Part shown: positions 45,186 to 55,946 of the stretch, one piece after another | How positions within the stretch are numbered: position 1 is the first letter of the stretch | Layout: each line of letters starts with the position of its first letter | Assembly: GCA_003868215.1 (NCBI GenBank) | Contig: QWDQ01000013.1 | Span: 124,001 to 188,000 of the forward strand | Length of the DNA stretch: 64,000 nucleotides | Direction: 5' to 3' | From: Pseudophaeomoniella oleicola | Lineage: Eukaryota > Ascomycota > Eurotiomycetes > Phaeomoniellales > Phaeomoniellaceae | Notes under the pieces: generated by a model | What the model saw: only the letters and a program-made list of their open reading frames with translations | The model's database searches: none | What the model was told of the DNA's origin: nothing | Position numbers and translations under genes: made by a program

Positions 45186-46105
45186 ACTTTTTTTGTCTTA
45201 ACCCTCAACACTCAACATCCCATATTAATCAACGACCAGGCTGAGAAAGAGCCGCTCGTGCGCCTTACTGCTGTCAATCATATTGCCGTCTGCCGAATAC
45301 TGTCCAATCATCACATTGATCACCGTGTCCTCCATATCTCAACTTTTTCCTTTGTTTCTAGCGGCATGGGATTAGGATGGAAAACGCTCGCATCAAGGGA
45401 GGAGTCCATTCGTTCAGCACTTGCTACGACTATTCAACGCTTTTTCTGGAGTCCGTTCTTTTGGCAAATAAATAGACTTCATTTCTGCTGCGACAATGTC
45501 TAAAGAGATCGATTTTGGGATCCTGATGAGGAACGTCTCGAACTGGTTTTGACGTGCGATACCGAAACGTCGGGACTTGTTCAGTATCCCCCTGTCATGA
45601 TTTATGACCATCGCTTAGCAATTTCTGCTCTACTGTTTCAAACAATTGGGCCTCAAACCACTCACTGCATAATATCGCAAAGGACGAATCGAAGGAACCG
45701 AACGATTAGGGAAGGACTGTCGGCTGTGTGACAGAAGTATATTGATTCGTTTTATTTTCAGTGTCCAGAAAGCAGAGGAGCTGGTTGGAGTTTTATTCAA
45801 TTTCTCATGGGCAATTTCAATTTTCCTCGTTCCTAGCTCTATTCTTGTGCGTTACGGAGTGGTGGGACGGGGTGTGTGTGTGATCCGTTCCGAGATTGTT
45901 CAGGAGGCAGAATGTAATAGAGGTTGAGTCGAATGTCGTGGGTTGAGGGCTGAGGAAGGAAGCCTGAACAACGGCGAGGAGTGATATCGAGAGAGAAGAT
46001 GGAAAGGGAAGGGAAAAGCCGTACATAGTGAAGACTTGATGATCATACAATAAAATCTCTCATCAAAAGGAACTGGACCTGAGATAGAAAACAAAGAAAA
46101 CATCT
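45186..46105. other. Convergent 3' region, CK1 / RUS gene
   Basis: 920 bp with no gene. AAATAAATA at about 45467 could serve as a plus-strand poly(A) signal for CK1. The RUS stop codon TAA is itself inside CAATAAAG on the minus strand. Confidence 0.45.
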
Positions 46106-47785
46106 TTATTGTATGAATATGCGGCTACCTGGTCTTGTTTCCAGTGCTGGGATGTACAAGTTCCAACCAATTTCTTTAAGCCGCTTCAAGTAGTCTGGAA
46201 AACAGTCTTGATGCTGCTCCAACGTCTCTCGAACCAGCGCGAATGTATCAAATGTATCCCGGAAGCCCTCTTTTTCCTGGCTTGCTCTCTGGGGTCCTTC
46301 AAGAGGAAGCCGTGACAGAGCCTTCCTTGCCAGCAAGAGAGCATGGCTCCACGCCTTCAGCTGATCCTCGACCGACGCGCCGCGCTTGAGAACGATGGTG
46401 GCCGTCTTTGTTGCGCGGTCGTACCAGAGCAGGTAGCTCTCCCGGTTGAAGATGGCGCTCAGGCTTTCTATTTTTGCGATATCTGCGTCGGTGGTGGCGG
46501 TGATGTAAGCGCCCGTGCTTGGACGCCGCGTGGCGGTGGCCGATCCCATCATCAGGTTCAAGAGGTCGGTCAGGTGGCTGCCGATGTGGCAGTGGCCGAG
46601 CGCTGTGACGGCCTTCCAGCGGAGGAGTCCGTCGTGCTCGAAGATCCGTTCGTGTTTCGCTGCTTCGGCGGGGGTGAGTGCGCGGTTGTCGTCCATCAGG
46701 GTCGAGAAGACGATGTTGGCTCTTTGGCGGTTCAGGGATGTCATGCAGACGGAGCGGACGGCCAGGTAGTTCGTGGTGATGTGGATGAAGAGCAGGGAAA
46801 GAAGCGTGAGCCATGTCGCCGATCGAGACACGGTGATGGAAAGGACCAGTGAGCCTGCCCACATGCCGAGCAGGGAGATGACCGTCTCTTGACTGGAGTC
46901 TTTGGCGTTGAGCTCACCGACGTTCCCTCCCTTCTCTTCCACGGCGAAATGCTGGCTCAATGTTGCTTTCGAGCTACCAGCAGCGACCCCGCAGAGAGCT
47001 CGCAGCACGCTCGCACCGCTGAGGAGGCCGATCCTGGTGTACCATCCCCAAGGTACTCTCGTGGAGATCATCGGGCTGAGACAGTCTAACACCATGCCTA
47101 GGTCATTGAAAACGTCCGCGGCTAATCTCCACCGTTTGGCTTCTGGTTCAAGGGACGTGCCGAGTCTCCAGGCGAACAGAATAGTTGCAATACGACCCAT
47201 GGATTCCTGCAGGATAGATAGGAGCACTACTGCGGTGGCTGACGATGGCTTGCTCGGGTCGTGACCCGCACTCTGATCTTTCGAGCCATCGGAATCACCT
47301 AGCTGATGTCAGCTCAGGCGAACCATTCACCCGTGGCAGAACACAGCAAATGTAGGAAGCAGGATATGCATACCGATCCCGATCCCCTCCAGCACCGCTC
47401 GGGACGCTATAAGTCCTGCAATAGACGACGAAAACGCCTGTAACGAATCGAAGATCTGATATGGAACATAATCGGCCGTAACAGTATGAGGAAACCCCGA
47501 TGGTAAGAAGACTGAGATGAGTGACTGAAGACAGATGGATGCCTGTCGTCGGAGCGCTAGAGGGTAGTACCAAGGCTTCTTCTGAACATCCTTGTCGCCA
47601 ATAGATCTCGACGGCACGACGTCGATGCGAGCACGACCAATATGCGTCTTGTTGTCGTTACTTGCTCCGGACTTGTCTTCTTCTACTTCTTCTGTTTTAC
47701 TGCATATGTATATCGCCGTCTCTACGCCGACTTCGTCGGTCTCTCTAAAAGTCAAGACCGACGACGAGCGTTGTTGATTCACCAT
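46106..47785 (-). CDS. RUS family protein (DUF647, vitamin B6 photoprotection-type domain)
   Basis: Two minus-strand exons, 47785-47374 and 47298-46106, with a 75-nt intron, give 534 residues. The DUF647/RUS core runs from about residue 85 to 360: LISVFLPSGFPHTVTADYVPYQ, IFDSLQAFSSSIAGLIASRAVLEGIGIGD, LLSILQESMGRIATILFAWRLG, EAKRWRLAADVFNDLGMVLDCLSP, LLSGASVLRALCGVAAGSSKATLSQHFA and the NVGELNAKDSSQETVISLLGM stretch. Several of these are hydrophobic enough to sit in membranes. Plant RUS1/RUS2 act in UV-B sensing, auxin transport and vitamin B6 balance. The fungal role is unknown to me. The C-terminal 170 residues (WYDRATKTATIVLKRGA, then a helical end) are less conserved. It is convergent with CK1. 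Confidence 0.9.
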
Positions 47786-48347
47786 TTTTCCGTAGCAGCT
47801 TAAAGGTTGATGATAGCTGCTTCTGCTGGGGTTCCAAGAGTGCAAGATAACTTAGCATGATTCAATCCGTAGGACTGTTTATTAGTAGCGTGAAGAGAGA
47901 GAGATGTGTGATGTTTACATTTGTCGATATGTATACCTTAACGTTACCCTGAATAAATAATATCCAGAATTGGAAATGGGATTTGAGATATCACAGGCGA
48001 ATGTAGACGGACTCATGGCAGATATTAACAACGCGGAACGTCGTCTATGTTCTAAGAACTTGTATGAACAGAAGAAAGGTGCAGTCTGTCAAAGTAAGAG
48101 ACAAGATCATTTGTAAGGATGGTTTCATCGCTTTTAAGGTCTATATACAGTAATCACAGAGCCCGCTTTTAAGTCGATATGCCGTATCCAGTACGGTCAT
48201 TCAGCCAGCTTCATACGTTGGCACCAGTCGTCGCTCTCAATAGCACGATATAGCTTTTAAACAGAAATGTCGCTCGTAACGCCATAATCCGCGTAGCATA
48301 GAACAGAAGAAGACATGATCAAACAAAAGAATTCGTAGCTCTTTGTT
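47786..48347 (-). other. Spacer between the RUS gene and KGD4
   Basis: 562 bp between tandem minus-strand genes, holding the RUS promoter and KGD4 3' end. No further gene seen. Confidence 0.45.
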
Positions 48348-48845
48348 TCAAGCAAAGAGGCTGGCACCGCCGGTCTCGACGGCTTCAATCTCGCTCTCAG
48401 ACCAGGCCATCCTTCTGAATCTTTGTGGTAGCTCGTTTCGATCGAAGTATACGCCTGAGTCGGGGTGGATAGGACCAAGTTCACGGGCCGAGTGACCGCC
48501 GATTTGACCATATGCGTATTGTGATTTGGCTGGAGAAGAAGAGGCATTGTGGTTGTGCCCCAATGGACCGTGGTTCTGAGCCTTCGACCGATATGTTGCG
48601 AAGGTGTCTGGTAGTTGTTGGGTAGGAGATGCAGGGTGTGGCTGAGGAGCGTGGTCAAGAGACTCTGCAGGGAACAGCCGGTTAGTACGCGCAGTACAAG
48701 TCTACGGAACAACATGTCTTTCGACTGGTATGAAGAACAGTGAAGAGCAGCGCCGTTGATCCTACGTACTTGGAGGAGTTCGCTTTCCGATGAACTTGAT
48801 CAATGGGGTCCGATGCTCGGCCAGCCGTATCAATGATTGTCTCAT
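48348..48845 (-). CDS. KGD4: Alpha-ketoglutarate dehydrogenase subunit 4 (Kgd4/Ymr31, MRPS36 family)
   Basis: A small two-exon minus-strand gene, 48845-48770 and 48664-48348, with a 105-nt intron, gives 130 residues. Exon 1 encodes MRQSLIRLAEHRTPLIKFIG and KRTPP, the family's basic mitochondrial start with its TPLIKFIGKR motif. Exon 2 opens KSLDHAPQPHPASPTQQLPD and ends HSARELGPIHPDSGVYFDRN, ELPQRFRRMAWSESEIEAVE and TGGASLFA, the conserved C-terminal half. Kgd4 is a small adaptor that ties the E3 subunit to the alpha-ketoglutarate dehydrogenase core in the mitochondrial matrix. It was earlier listed as ribosomal protein S36. It is divergent from MED18 over 814 bp. Confidence 0.9.
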
Positions 48846-49659
48846 TTTCCTTGATTTATTCGCGTAGCTGTTGTTTTACAGAAAAAGACCGCTTTAATGT
48901 ACAATGCGAAGCTGGAGACCTGCAGAGGGGTGATGAGGATGCACTTGGATAGATGAGAAGATGATGGGCGTCTGGTGGTCGAGGTGGGCTGGAGGAGGTT
49001 GCGACATAAGATAGAATAAATACTATGCGGACCGGGATAAATTGTCCTGATCGAAGGAGGGAAATCCGATACCGAGACTTCAAGACTTTGATAGCCTCGG
49101 CCGTTTGTAGCTCCGCACCGATATCGAAATGGAGGGAAATGCGAAAATTGATCTCCATCAACAGCAAAAGTCTTCAACTCACGTTACCATCCTACGGGCT
49201 ACATACAGTGGTCGCACTCCATTAGACCGAGAGAGCGCTTAGCTTCACATATGCCATACTGAATGCACTGAATTATCCCGTGCGGATTCACGTCTAGAAA
49301 GGGAAATAATCGTGGTCGTCTTAAGAAGTTTTCTTATATAATCACGTGACTGCGCATATACTGTAATATCTTCAGAGGACAACACAACGCTGCACCGAGA
49401 GACAATCCAAACAATGATCAAAGCAATTACTCAAGCTTAATGAGACCATGCACTCAAGTCCTGCACTGTGAGAGAGAACTGAATAGCCAGGCATTTTCAT
49501 CGAAAAAGCTCGGCGTATTTCTATATGTCCTATCACAAAAGACCCATGATCATTGCTGTTCATATGAGACCGATAGCGGACTACACCAGTTTGTTGCTTG
49601 GGAACCGCGTTACTGAACCCTTCTGTGAGGTTCAAAGCGGTAGCTAAAGGTCCTGGATC
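48846..49659. promoter_or_regulatory. Divergent promoter region KGD4 / MED18 with a TCACGTGA box
   Basis: 814 bp between opposing start codons. A perfect 8-bp palindrome TCACGTGA lies at 49342-49349, the extended E-box bound by Cbf1-type bHLH factors in fungi. It is about 500 bp from KGD4 and 310 bp from MED18. Use by either gene is inference. Confidence 0.5.
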
Positions 49660-50496
49660 ATGCACGAACTTGTATTATTTGGCCAAGTGGCTGAACAACA
49701 TCACCATCTCCTACTCCAACAGCTTGCTGGAATTGCACGAATGCAGCCAGTGCCAACCACTGAGAGGCACCTGATATTCCGTGCTATAGCCCCAAGTGGA
49801 AGGGACAGGATTCAGAATGTGGGAGGCTCTCAATCTGTGCTGCCACCTGACGTTCAAAGAACCAAAACCATGCTCCAAGGGTCGTTGTTCCACATCCAAC
49901 TGGTGAAAGATATATCAGAGGAGATATCTTCGCATTCTGCCACGAAGGACAGCGTCAACCAGGAACCGGTTCCCGATGGTACTGCTAATAAGAAGCATTC
50001 GAGATCAAATCCAACTCCCTGGACAATTGAATTCCGCGACATTCCGGACCCCTCGAATCACACCATAACCTCCCGATACGTATCTCGAACAAACATTGAG
50101 AGCGGTGACTCTCTTGAATTCGTGCATTCACTTGGTCATGATTACGTCAGTCAGTACCTGCTTCAAGGTCACAAGTTCTACTCTGATGACACGACTATCA
50201 CCCTGCACAAGATTCTACCCCTGCCGCACACCCAATCACCTGACCTCACCACCGCATCTCTCCCCGATATCAGTTCTCTCCACCCCCTTGACCCATCAGG
50301 CTCGTACATACTCCAAGCATCGGTGGAAATGCAGATAGATGCTCAAAATGCATCAGGGAATCAAGACCTTCGAAATCGAGCTACTCAGCAGTTATTACAA
50401 TTGAAGGATCTGCTGAAGCAGCACGTAAAGTTGGAGCCAGGGGAACGGTTGAGCCTGGATACGAGAGTGAATCTCAGAGCAGCGGCAGCACGGTGA
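49660..50496 (+). CDS. MED18: Mediator complex subunit 18 (Med18/Srb5)
   Basis: Single exon of 278 residues. The start MHELVLFGQVAEQHHHLLLQ, QLAGIARMQPVPTTERHLIF is the characteristic Med18 N-terminus. The later blocks also match the family beta-barrel: WTIEFRDIPDPSNHTITSRY, GDSLEFVHSLGHDYVSQYLL, QGHKFYSDDTTITLHKIL and SGSYILQASVEMQIDA, ending in a helical QQLLQLKDLLKQHVKLEPGE. Between residues about 85 and 120 there is a polar insert. Med18 forms a module with Med20 in the Mediator head and helps RNA polymerase II initiation, in the nucleus. The start has no in-frame rival, and the gene has no intron. Confidence 0.93.
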   Translation: MHELVLFGQVAEQHHHLLLQQLAGIARMQPVPTTERHLIFRAIAPSGRDRIQNVGGSQSVLPPDVQRTKTMLQGSLFHIQLVKDISEEISSHSATKDSVNQEPVPDGTANKKHSRSNPTPWTIEFRDIPDPSNHTITSRYVSRTNIESGDSLEFVHSLGHDYVSQYLLQGHKFYSDDTTITLHKILPLPHTQSPDLTTASLPDISSLHPLDPSGSYILQASVEMQIDAQNASGNQDLRNRATQQLLQLKDLLKQHVKLEPGERLSLDTRVNLRAAAAR

Positions 50497-53400
50497 CGGC
50501 GATGGCGCTCTTTTATCAAATGTCTCGTCAGGAATTGTACTATCATTCAGACACCCAGGAGCTATGAGCAAGTGATTTGGAAAAAAAGGGCAATGGGGAA
50601 GACCGACATGCGGAAGGTACACAGTCGGTCCTCCATCCATATCGTGCGATTTACCATGGACTATCCCCTCGAGAGCCGGACCGCCCAAAAGCGACCCCAG
50701 ATCATCTTGCCAGGTCTACCCTTCTCGCAATACCCGATGCGATACGCAGTCACAAGCTTCTGCAGGAACGGCCGTAGACTGATCTCAAAAGAGACCTACT
50801 CCATCCTCGACAAACAACACCGAGAAAGGGTCTTGGAAATTCGCACACACTCTTCGATCCGTGCTGTACGACCCGTGTCAATCGGTGAAAGCGTGGCATC
50901 CCCTCCGTGGTAGAGATCGTGTGAACACAGCACACACATGATCCATCGTGCCTATCCTCTCGATCAAATCCTACACTCTATCAACCTCGGCTACCATCAC
51001 ATCACATCATATCACCGCGATGCAACAACAACTATTTCCACACCCTCAATCTCTCGCTCTCTCTCAACCATACCCAATGTCATATCAGATCCGATTGGAT
51101 ACGATAGTAATACGTAGTATGGCATACAAAATACCCAAGTTCAGCTAATTAGCCACCTAGCTAGTAACTTAGCTACGATATAGTGACACAATAACTATCG
51201 TTCATCAAAATAAATTCCAAACATTCGGTTCAGTTGCGCTATTCTGTACTACTGCTATGCTGTATTGTGCTGTCATGGTTTACCTATAGGGGGTCGTAGG
51301 TATATAGCCAAGTAGATAGCAGATAGATATGAAGGTATGAAAGGGGTACGAAAATACCCGGCGAGAATCAGCGATTGGGTTGATATTTGTTCATAATTGT
51401 ATACATTATATCCCTCCACCTCCCCCTTTTTTTACTTTACCATGTTTAGAGGCAGGTGAATGAGCATCGAGAAGATGTAATGACATAGATGGGATGAAAG
51501 GCAAGAAGAAACTGGATGCGACGGATTCACGGCAAGTGGTCGTATCAGTTTGTATCCACGTTGGAGCGATGAAAATTCAAGACACAGGAAGTACACGGAG
51601 CCAGGGCTGCGCGCTGCTTTGTGCTTTGCAGAAGCCCGATGTAGGCACTTCGGTACCGCGTAGATGACGTGATATCGTCTTGACGCCAGGATGGAGGGAA
51701 GCAACGTTTGGGTATCGGATAGCCCGCATGTAAGAGCTTGATATTGCAGCTCCTTTACGAGTGGTCTGGAAGGACGCGGAAGTGAACAGCGATGGTGTCA
51801 GTCATTGGATCGGGACCTGCACTGTTGACAAAAGTCTCGAGAGGTGGACCACAGGAAGCGCAACGGCGAGATGGTTCAACGTAAACATAAGAAAAGCGCT
51901 CTCCTACATTTGCACGTGAAGCAGAAGGGAAAATGATCACTTTCGTCACAGGCAACTGCGGAATCTTCGGCTTTCTCCCTCTGCAGCTAACCGTGAGAAT
52001 GACTTACAGACGAAAACAAAATGAGGGTTGCTACATTGTCGATATGTAGCTCCAACAGATGAAACCCGACGACGCACATGACGGAGAAAAGCTGCGGCAG
52101 GGGTCGATGATGAGAAGTCTGTCGGCGAGAATCGGAAAGTCCGAAACCAGCGACCATAAACAACATTTCCAATCAGTCGTGCAGAACCACTTCCAGCGTT
52201 TCATGCTCGGTCCGATGCTTTCATGTCGCATGAGGCATGCAGAGGAGCGAGATAGCTTCTCCATCTCCGGAATGCCACAGGTGAAACAGTCGACACTTTA
52301 CCGTAGTACATTGCCGTTGGCCCGTCTCGCCATCTACCGTCACGTTGCTCTAACAAGAAGTGATGGACTTGCGCAGGCAAGGCAAATGATGCAGGTCAGA
52401 ATATAGAAACATTCCTTCGGACGCCCTTCTCATGCGGCACAAGGAGAGCGAATCCACTCGGTTTTGTTTGCTGAGGTATTTACATCTGTTCGGCAACGCA
52501 TCACATCCTTGAAGGGCGGTAGCTTGTTTTACCATGCGGTATTGAGACATGCATAACACACATTGCAGCCTAGTCTCCGATGTGAGGAGATGAAGGCTTT
52601 CTTGCAGGTCTTTGCCACGAGGAATTGTGTACGGTTGGTCGGTTGGCTTTGCAGCATTCCTCGCTAAGGATTCGTTTGGACCCGAAGCCATTGTGTCGGT
52701 CCCCCCGCCTTCACCATTTTCTTCTGGAGCCGAAAGTCAATGGCGAATGGGAAAAGTCAATAGAAAAGATCGTGAAAGGAAAGAGAAATGCTGGACAGAG
52801 GGAGAAATGTTCGATTACAAACGTTGGTGAAAGCAGCTGGAGACGACACGATAGATGAGATGGTGTCTATTTCTGTACGTTGCGTTTCAACGTCTCACAG
52901 TGGTCAGCTTCGCACTGGCCAGGGTCAGGATCCCCTAGATGTTTTAGCATGTTTCTCCATTGATGTCGATGATAGAATTAATGCCTAACGCCAGACTTGC
53001 TCTACTACGTAGCATTCATGCATGGGTAGCGCAGGGGAGGCAACTGGCTTTCATTGCAATGCGGAGACGCGCGCCAGCAGCCAACAAGCTTCATCTCGCG
53101 CTCGACGATTGAAATATTTTCAGTTAGTGATATTCGAGCCTGTAACGTTAGAGTAATTACCTAGGTAGGTAGGTAAGGTAAGGTATGTATAGGTAGGTAA
53201 GGTATCTGTCGGTCTCATACAGAGTTTGAAATACGGTACACTCTGTATGGTATGTTGACACTGGAGACATGAAGCAAGATACAACGTAATTATACTATTG
53301 GTTCAAGAAGCGAGCAGGTCTAGAAAGAGAGAGAGAGGAGAGCCCAAGTCAATAGCGCTGTGGGTTGCCTTTACTTGGCGCTTTCATACTACGTACCTAC

Positions 53401-54781
53401 CTTAGGTACCTAGCGAGGCTAGGTAAGGTAGGTAGTCTATCCCACGTCTTGTGGACTCGCGCAGTGATGATGAAATACTGAGGAGACTAATGCCCGAGTC
53501 TTATAGGGAGGGACCTATGGCCATCTCTAGATACCTAGGTAAGGTACCTATGTAGGTACGTGGTATGTATGTAGATGCGTAGGAGGCATACAGACAGAAC
53601 TTGTATCACTGCTTCGGCTCGATGTCATGCAGATCTGTTGGTGATGAGTTTCAGTATCGCTGCATACCAACCTCGACCCGTTGTACAGCCTCGCAGCCTA
53701 CCTTGTGGTATTCTGCACCGAGTATGGATCAACCGTAATTACTATGTTTGTAGGTACGGTATGTAGACATGAGTCAACTTACAACAGCTAATGCAACTTG
53801 CCCTCTCTCTCACCATGCGGAACCCTCGATCTCATCGTCTACGGCTACACTACGGAGTACAGTAACGCGCTCCACCAAGATAAGGTCCAAGAACCTCACT
53901 GACCAGCCTACGGTCTCTTGAGCGGGCAGGGCGGGTACTCTGCGTTTTATGCTATGGTAGCAGCACAGACAAAGATAGCAATCTCCATCAAGCTGCATCT
54001 CTTTTTCTATTCGCCCACTACGCTCCGTTGCTTCGAAGAAAGGATGGCTGAAGCTTTGCAACTCAGATAGTCTCAGATATATCGAGATTATGTTGGTCTA
54101 GGGTCTGCCCCCGACGTGAGCGAGCCGCTTACTATAGAAAGGATCAGCGCTGACTATTTTTACGATCGATCATTTAATTACATTGCGCGATTTAATGCAT
54201 ATTGGTAGCTCTCTCTCTCTTCCAAGCGCTATGACCGAATAGATCCTTTGGTAGGTAATATCATCATCTGTTCTTGATCATGAAGTCAGCAACAAGCGGA
54301 GTAGGCGCGCACTGACTGCTTTATCCACAACTGTGGCTATCGTCAGCAACCTACTAATTAGAACCATCGTGAGGACCACGCCTGTATCTTACGGGAGGGA
54401 GGTAGGGCCGTTGTTAAGCCGTCGAGCCGTCTTAGCCATATCTCAGTATCTGGATCTAACGATTAGTCTCCGTACTGGAGGTCTAGAATACTTGTCTTGC
54501 AAATTACGGGCTGCACAGTAGCTCCCTATGACACAGGTGCTGCTGCTGCTGCCGGCCGATTAGTTAGCACTAGAAGATGGATGGTGAACCTTCCCTTGGC
54601 TTGGCTGAGAAATCCCATTTTGATATTACGAACAAGTAATACCACTTACAAGACACCATTACACAGCTCGTATCGGCGAGACGTCTACGGTACCTGCATA
54701 AGGGAAGGGTAGGTAGGCACTGTTGAGGGCGTTTGATAACCACCTTACCAAGTATGAGGATGGATATATATCTGTATATGT
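50497..54781. other. Sparse 4.3-kb region with a palindrome-word cluster
   Basis: No gene is firmly supported. A possible two-exon minus-strand frame (52172-52008 plus 51955-51755, 121 residues, 52-nt intron with GTAAGT donor) is described in findings. At 53157-53577 three bursts of GGTAGGTA, CCTAGG and GGTACC words occur. A short CTG run is near 54540. No transposon features seen. Confidence 0.45.
53157..53577. repeat. Cluster of CCTAGG / AGGTACCT / TACGTA palindromic words
   Basis: Three bursts, at about 53157-53205, 53387-53435 and 53530-53577, built from repeats such as TACCTAGGTAGGTAGG and CTTAGGTACCTAG. Arms are AGGT or ACCT units in both orientations. Confidence 0.7.
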
Positions 54782-55946
54782 TCAAACGGTGAATGCTTCT
54801 CTCGTCAAGTCCTCACTCAGAGTCCACAGTTTATCCTCGTTTTCTGCGCCTTGAGCATACTCATAGACATCTGTAACGTTACAGTCTTCGAGATATGAGC
54901 CAGTGCGTTCTACTTCGTGTTAACAACCGTTTCTAATCAAGAGATAACTTTCTCACCTTGCATGCCCGGGTCGAGAAGCGCCACCAAAGCAGTGGACACA
55001 CCGGCCTGTAATGATTTGAACTCTGTCTCCCCATTAAACGGTCGCCCGGTGTTCTTCAATGCGACGTCGTCGAGTTTTGCAAAATCTTCCCACGGCACGT
55101 CAACTGCCAGACCGGTCTCTATAATCACTGATCAAATGTCAGCCTCTTTCGATATCGTCCTTGAGAGTATCATTCCCTTACCTCCGGGATGAGCTGCGAG
55201 AACTCCAACTCCTTTTCCTCGGACCTTGGCAGCAAGACGCCTTGTGAAGAGGATCTGTGCTGTTTTGGATTGGCCGTACCCGGTCCATTTTTCGTATGCT
55301 TTTCCGTCCTGACAGCCTATTAGCTATGCTAGAGAATTTCAGACCGTGAATGAACGGACCGAGAAGTTGTAGTCATCAAACCTGACTGGGCCAAGCCTGT
55401 ATCCGTTACTTGTCACGTTCACGATCCGGGCCCCTTCCCCGGCTGCAAGGATCTTAGGAAACAGCAGATTCGTCAATAGGAAATGGCTGAGGTGATTGAC
55501 GGCGAATTGCAATTCGACGCCCTGTTTGGACAGAGTGAAATGGTTCGTCCCCATAACACCAGCGTTGTTTAAGAGATAGTCGATCTTGTCAACCTTGTCA
55601 TTCACGATAGCTGCTGCATTGCGCACAGAATCGAGGTTGTCGAGTTCGACTGGGACGAACAGTGCATCAATGCTGTCGTCAATCTGCCTAATCTTATGGA
55701 TGACCGGCTCAATCTTGGCGGCTGTACGTCCCAACAGGAAGATCTTGGCTGGATGTCCTCGGGCACAGCTGACGGCAGCCTCTGATCCAAGGCCACCATC
55801 AGTAGGACCAGTTATCACCACTATAACCCGTTAGCACGCAGCGGGTGTGGTGGAGGGGATCTAGACTGACCTGTCCGTCCTCTGACGCGGTCAGCAAAAC
55901 CATCTACTACCTCGTTGCCGGTTGTGGACCTGTTGAACTTCGACAT
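54782..55946 (-). CDS. Short-chain dehydrogenase/reductase (retinol dehydrogenase-like)
   Basis: Five minus-strand exons, 55946-55871, 55820-55360, 55308-55182, 55127-54957 and 54909-54782, give 320 residues with introns of 47-54 nt. The coenzyme-binding turn is TGPTDGGLGSEAA (29-41), a variant of TGxxxGxG. NNAG is at 110-113, the structural/catalytic VTSNG at 161-165, and the active-site Y190-x3-K194 in GYGQSK. HPG closes the fold before a substrate-side C-terminus (TGSYLEDCNV, KLWTLSEDLT). The classical SDR pattern fits NAD(P)H-dependent oxidation or reduction of a small hydrophobic alcohol or ketone, with unknown substrate. The gene stands alone with no biosynthetic neighbours. The region around it is gene-poor and rich in palindromic words, so an accessory role is plausible. 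Confidence 0.88.

Noticed and set aside
46299-46862. 187- and 169-codon frames over the RUS gene
   Set aside because: Arg/His-rich shadows in GC-rich coding DNA with no domain.
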